This document shows positions 60,791-64,000 of a DNA stretch of 64,000 bases, piece by piece. The stretch is from Larix kaempferi (Eukaryota > Streptophyta > Pinopsida > Pinales > Pinaceae). The notes beneath the pieces were generated by a model. It did no database searches. It was not told where the DNA came from and worked only from the letters and a program-made list of their open reading frames with translations. Each line of letters begins with the position of its first letter. Positions within the stretch are counted from its first letter, which is position 1. Where the stretch lies: positions 1,860,001 through 1,924,000 of the forward strand of contig BSBM01000191.1 of assembly GCA_027924585.1 (NCBI GenBank), given 5' to 3'. A program made the translations under genes and the position numbers.

Positions 60791-63350
60791 TGTAGTCCTT
60801 CTTTTGTAGGTGATGGTACACGATCTTTCCTACAAGACAAGTTCAATTGCATGATCACAGACATCTTATAGATTTCAGAACAAATTCTTACTCGTAAAGA
60901 CATATGTCAAACAGTCGTGCAATTATCTTAGCCAATGCTTCAATACAACATTTATCCATATCCCGTGACTTTCTAGATGCCTTCCATCTCTACCAAAACA
61001 TTGTTAAGAGTGTGCCCAACTCCCAACGTGTCAGCAAAGAGGTTTCATTCTAGATAAGTAGCAATGGAGTGTTGTACTGTACCATAGGCCACTTACCCAT
61101 TACTATATTAGTAGTATCTTGTTCATTAATGCAACTTTTCTAAAATGCATAATATACATCATAAATCTAGGAACATAAGTACAACATCATTTAAGTAATA
61201 AGAAATGACAATTTAAATACTTATCTTTGTTTGCTTGTTGGGTGGACTCCCTCTCAATCTTTGCTTCATTTATGATATCTTTTATGTCTTTGAACTTCTA
61301 TCCATCCTGGACCACTATGCATGCTTAAGTGTGCACTTGTGTCATCATTGTGTTATCCTCAAGATCTCATACATAATCATACATTCATTAGTATAATCTC
61401 AATACTATCAAAACATTATGATTCTAAATAATCTTAAACATGTATGGTTATGATCATTTCATACACAGGTAATTTATCACAAGCGTTAGTATTCAATGTT
61501 TCAGGGAGGACTTCATTTACTCATGCATATTCGTATTTGACCATAGGACTCTTCTGGTTTGTCATATCATTAATCAAAATAAGAAGCATAATATGCATAA
61601 ACCCATGATTACTCAAACCTATAACTTCATGAATAATCATTATCAATCATACGAAAGCATACTTTTATGAAACCCTAACACAAGGTAGGATTCTAACTTG
61701 ATATAGGAAAACATACCTGGATTATCATGTTCGCAAGTTATGTCTAACATACCCAAACAATGTCTTCTTTGTTCTTTTCAATGCTTTAGAGACCTTGTGC
61801 TAGTAACCTGCATATCTCATAAGTTAAGCATTGTAGAACCAAATTATGCATACCTTCTAACTGATCAATGGCTATGGATGAATCTTTATCTTCATGTCAC
61901 CATGGTCATATGTTCTTGATCTAGAACTTAATTTGTCTTTCTTGATGTACCTTTCATGTTAGCAGACAGCATCATCCTCATACAACACCACAGTGCATTA
62001 GTACAATCGTAAGTGTCAAAACCCTAATCAATGAACGTCTTCTATCATTCACCTGCATTCATACTTTTACTAGGGTGATAAGCCAAGTCTAAAAATAACC
62101 AAGATTGTACTAACCTCAATAATATGAAGACAAACATATCATTAACTTAATCATGAAAAAATTTCAAAACATACCTGTATCTCCTCAAGTCATATCTGTC
62201 GAGATTGCTTGTAGTCTTCTTATGTAAGGCCTTAGCCTCAACTCCCTCTGGAACTGGAATCTCTTCACTTATGTAGGTTTCCAAATCATTCTCTTTTAGG
62301 ATTAACCCAATCCACTTTGATTTGATAAAGCTGGATCTGGAGCTGGCTAGGGTTTGACAAAAAAACCCTAAAAATCCAAACTTTGAATTTCAAACTTCTG
62401 ATTGGATGAAAGGATAAACGCCTTGTTGAGCTGATCAAGCTGGCATACTTCAATTTTGAAATCTCCAAAATTTGACCCCTCAAAATTGACTTTGAAAGTT
62501 TCAGATCTGCAGCGTCTATCAAATTCTGGTTTTCTGGTCAAAATCCCAAACTAGGGTTTGATAGAGCCCGGGGTTATACCCAACCAAAGACTTCGATCTT
62601 GGTGTCTAAATTTCGATTTTTCTAAGGAGCATCCAACCGTGGTCTCAGATTCAAGAAATTCCAACTTTCTCCGAAACCTTAATTTCCCGCAACAATGACA
62701 AACCAAAAATGAAAGTGCTCAGAATCCAATTCGGTTTGGACAGAAATATATGCCATATTGTTTCTGATGTATCTCCGAAATTTCGCATCCTCAGGATCTA
62801 AAACTTCGACCTGTGATAGGCTGACCTGTCATCTTCCCAACCCCAGAGATCTAAGCTTTAATGGATTCTCTGAGAGAGAGAAATATGCCAAGTGTCGCAA
62901 CGTGACCTGTTTATGGGATGAAACAGTACCGCGAATTTGTACGGCGTGCCACGTGTCATTGTTTCAACTTCGACCTCTGAAACCCGAATCTGTGAAACTA
63001 CAGTCCGTGCCCTCACTGTCACTTTTTACGAAATTCCATTTGGAGCTTCCTAGCCCGAGATATGACCTTTTTTCCTAGGTCACCTGTTTAGGACTGCATT
63101 ATGGAAGAGGCAGAAATCCTAACTTGTACGGATCATATCTCACAAAGTACAACGCATCTGAGGTTGTCCCTTGGACACAAGGTACATGAACATTTCATCT
63201 TCGACCTGTAAAAGTTTTAGATCCTGAACCTTCTCCAAAACTGAATTATAGCGAAAGTGCCACAATGACTGGTTTTTACTATACCAAGCCCTAGCTTCCA
63301 ATTTGTCGCAAGTGCAACAAGTGTCATAAATGCCATAACCTGCCTTCCTT
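60791..63350 (-). other. Copia leader/gag region, mostly unrecognisable
   Basis: Only a short gag-like stretch is visible near 62175-62275 (minus: ENDLETYISEEIPVPEGVEA, then KALHKKTTSN), the position of the UBN2-type gag helix bundle. Protease and integrase, which should occupy about 1.5 kb between gag and reverse transcriptase, cannot be seen. Instead the region is AT-rich, with intron-like cag|gtatgtttt sites near 61712 and 62172 on the minus strand. It may be heavily mutated, replaced by deletion and insertion, or captured genomic sequence. Confidence 0.45.
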
Positions 63351-63363
63351 AGCTCTGAATCCA
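63351..63363 (-). promoter_or_regulatory. primer-binding site
   Basis: tggattcagagct on the minus strand directly follows the 5' LTR. It resembles the Copia initiator-Met tRNA site (tggtatcagagc), with two swapped bases. Confidence 0.75.
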
Positions 63364-63977
63364 TATTAGTTTTTCAGCATTTAATTCAATCTGATCTAGG
63401 ATCTTAACTGAGAAAACAACATGTACAGCATATCAAACACAAGAGACAAGAGACACAAAGCATTTCAACGAGGAAAACCAAGAAGGTGAAAAACCCGGCA
63501 ACTTCCTCAGAGATAGAATGAGCATCAATACAAAGATCACAAAGATCAAACCCCACAACAAGATACATTCTCCTAGCAGCTGCTCCTCCTCCACTTGTGC
63601 GCACTCCTCCTCTCTCTCACTAATGCGAAGTGAGTGAGTGTGTGAATGTGTCAAATGAGAGAGTCACATTCTCTATTTATACTTTTACTTTCACTTGACC
63701 TTTACTAAACTAGGTCGCCCCAACTTAACCACTTAACATAATGTTGACTGGGCCGACCCCACTAGGGTGGTCTAATAACCCTTTAACCCACATGACTCAT
63801 ACAAGATCGACCCCACCAAGGTGGTCTAATAACCCATCAAGTATAAGTTACGACACTTGCAAGTACAAATGACGACACTTCCAATCGGAGGAATAATACA
63901 TCTCCGTTGGGGATACAATAAAGTACAAATGTAATACATACAAGTGAATATATTCTGAAGTTACAAATACATCAACA
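63364..63977 (-). mobile_element. 5' LTR of the complete Copia element
   Basis: This 614-bp LTR is colinear with 57242-57886 except for scattered substitutions and a missing stretch of about 30 bp. Its inner end reads ctaata instead of ctaaca. A TATAAATA box lies at 63681-63674 (minus). Confidence 0.92.
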
Positions 63978-63982
63978 CATGA
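63978..63982 (+). repeat. 5-bp target duplication (catga), right of Copia element
   Basis: It is an exact copy of 57237-57241 and lies 18 bp before the window ends. Confidence 0.9.
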
Positions 63983-64000
63983 ACTGGTTCCAAGGTACAC

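Larger units (their letters stand above)
57242..63977 (-). mobile_element. Copia retrotransposon with both LTRs, degraded
   Basis: A 6.7-kb element on the minus strand. In its own direction it has the 5' LTR (63977-63364), a primer-binding site, a long poorly recognisable leader/gag region, reverse transcriptase and RNase H (about 60790-59192), a tandem repeat region, a polypurine tract and the 3' LTR (57886-57242). The exact 5-bp duplication catga flanks it. Protease and integrase were not found. Stops and frameshifts in pol mean it cannot move by itself. The two LTRs differ by substitutions and by a roughly 30-bp insertion/deletion, so the insertion is not recent. Confidence 0.92.

Overview
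This looks like a stretch of a large, repeat-rich land-plant nuclear genome. The reasons are AT-rich, CpG-poor sequence, several nested LTR retrotransposon families with unusually long LTRs, hAT and CACTA-like DNA transposons, a LINE remnant, and scattered exons of plant genes with recognisable splice sites. A gymnosperm such as a conifer would fit the old, nested transposon load, but that is inference and the species cannot be read from the window. No intact host gene is present. No rRNA, CRISPR array, operon or bacterial feature was seen.

Layout. 960-3370 is a degraded Ty3/Gypsy gag-protease remnant. 5395-8633 is a 5'-truncated copy of a very long LTR (family A). 8634-10566 is one arm of an inverted duplication of about 1.9 kb; it carries a Copia gag remnant and one intact exon of an LPEAT1-like acyltransferase. 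10560-12460 is a broken gene on the minus strand with a roughly 41-residue tandem repeat. 17560-21853 is a nearly complete hAT transposon whose transposase gene is split by a 548-bp non-autonomous hAT element. 25015-25524 is a fragment of the proteasome adaptor ECM29. 25960-26610 is a LINE reverse-transcriptase remnant that abuts a tRNA-Lys-like sequence. 26961-33560 is the other duplication arm, split by a 4,670-bp solo LTR of family A.

The right half holds the first two exons of an oligopeptide transporter (35137-36135, minus), a perfect 50-bp hairpin with a CACTA-like terminus (38818-39255), a truncated Copia element with its 3' LTR (about 40430-42706), a family-B long LTR (43739-47891), a second family-A solo LTR (48989-56641) that contains a nested family-B LTR (51393-54582), and a Copia element with both LTRs and a perfect 5-bp target duplication (57242-63977, minus).

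The nesting gives a relative history: the inverted duplication, then family-A insertion into its right arm; family A at 48989, then family B into it; the hAT transposon, then the small hAT element into its transposase. The strongest evidence is the set of target-site duplications read directly from the sequence (gttat, tgtcc, ctcat, catga, gataaatt, gtacaccc).
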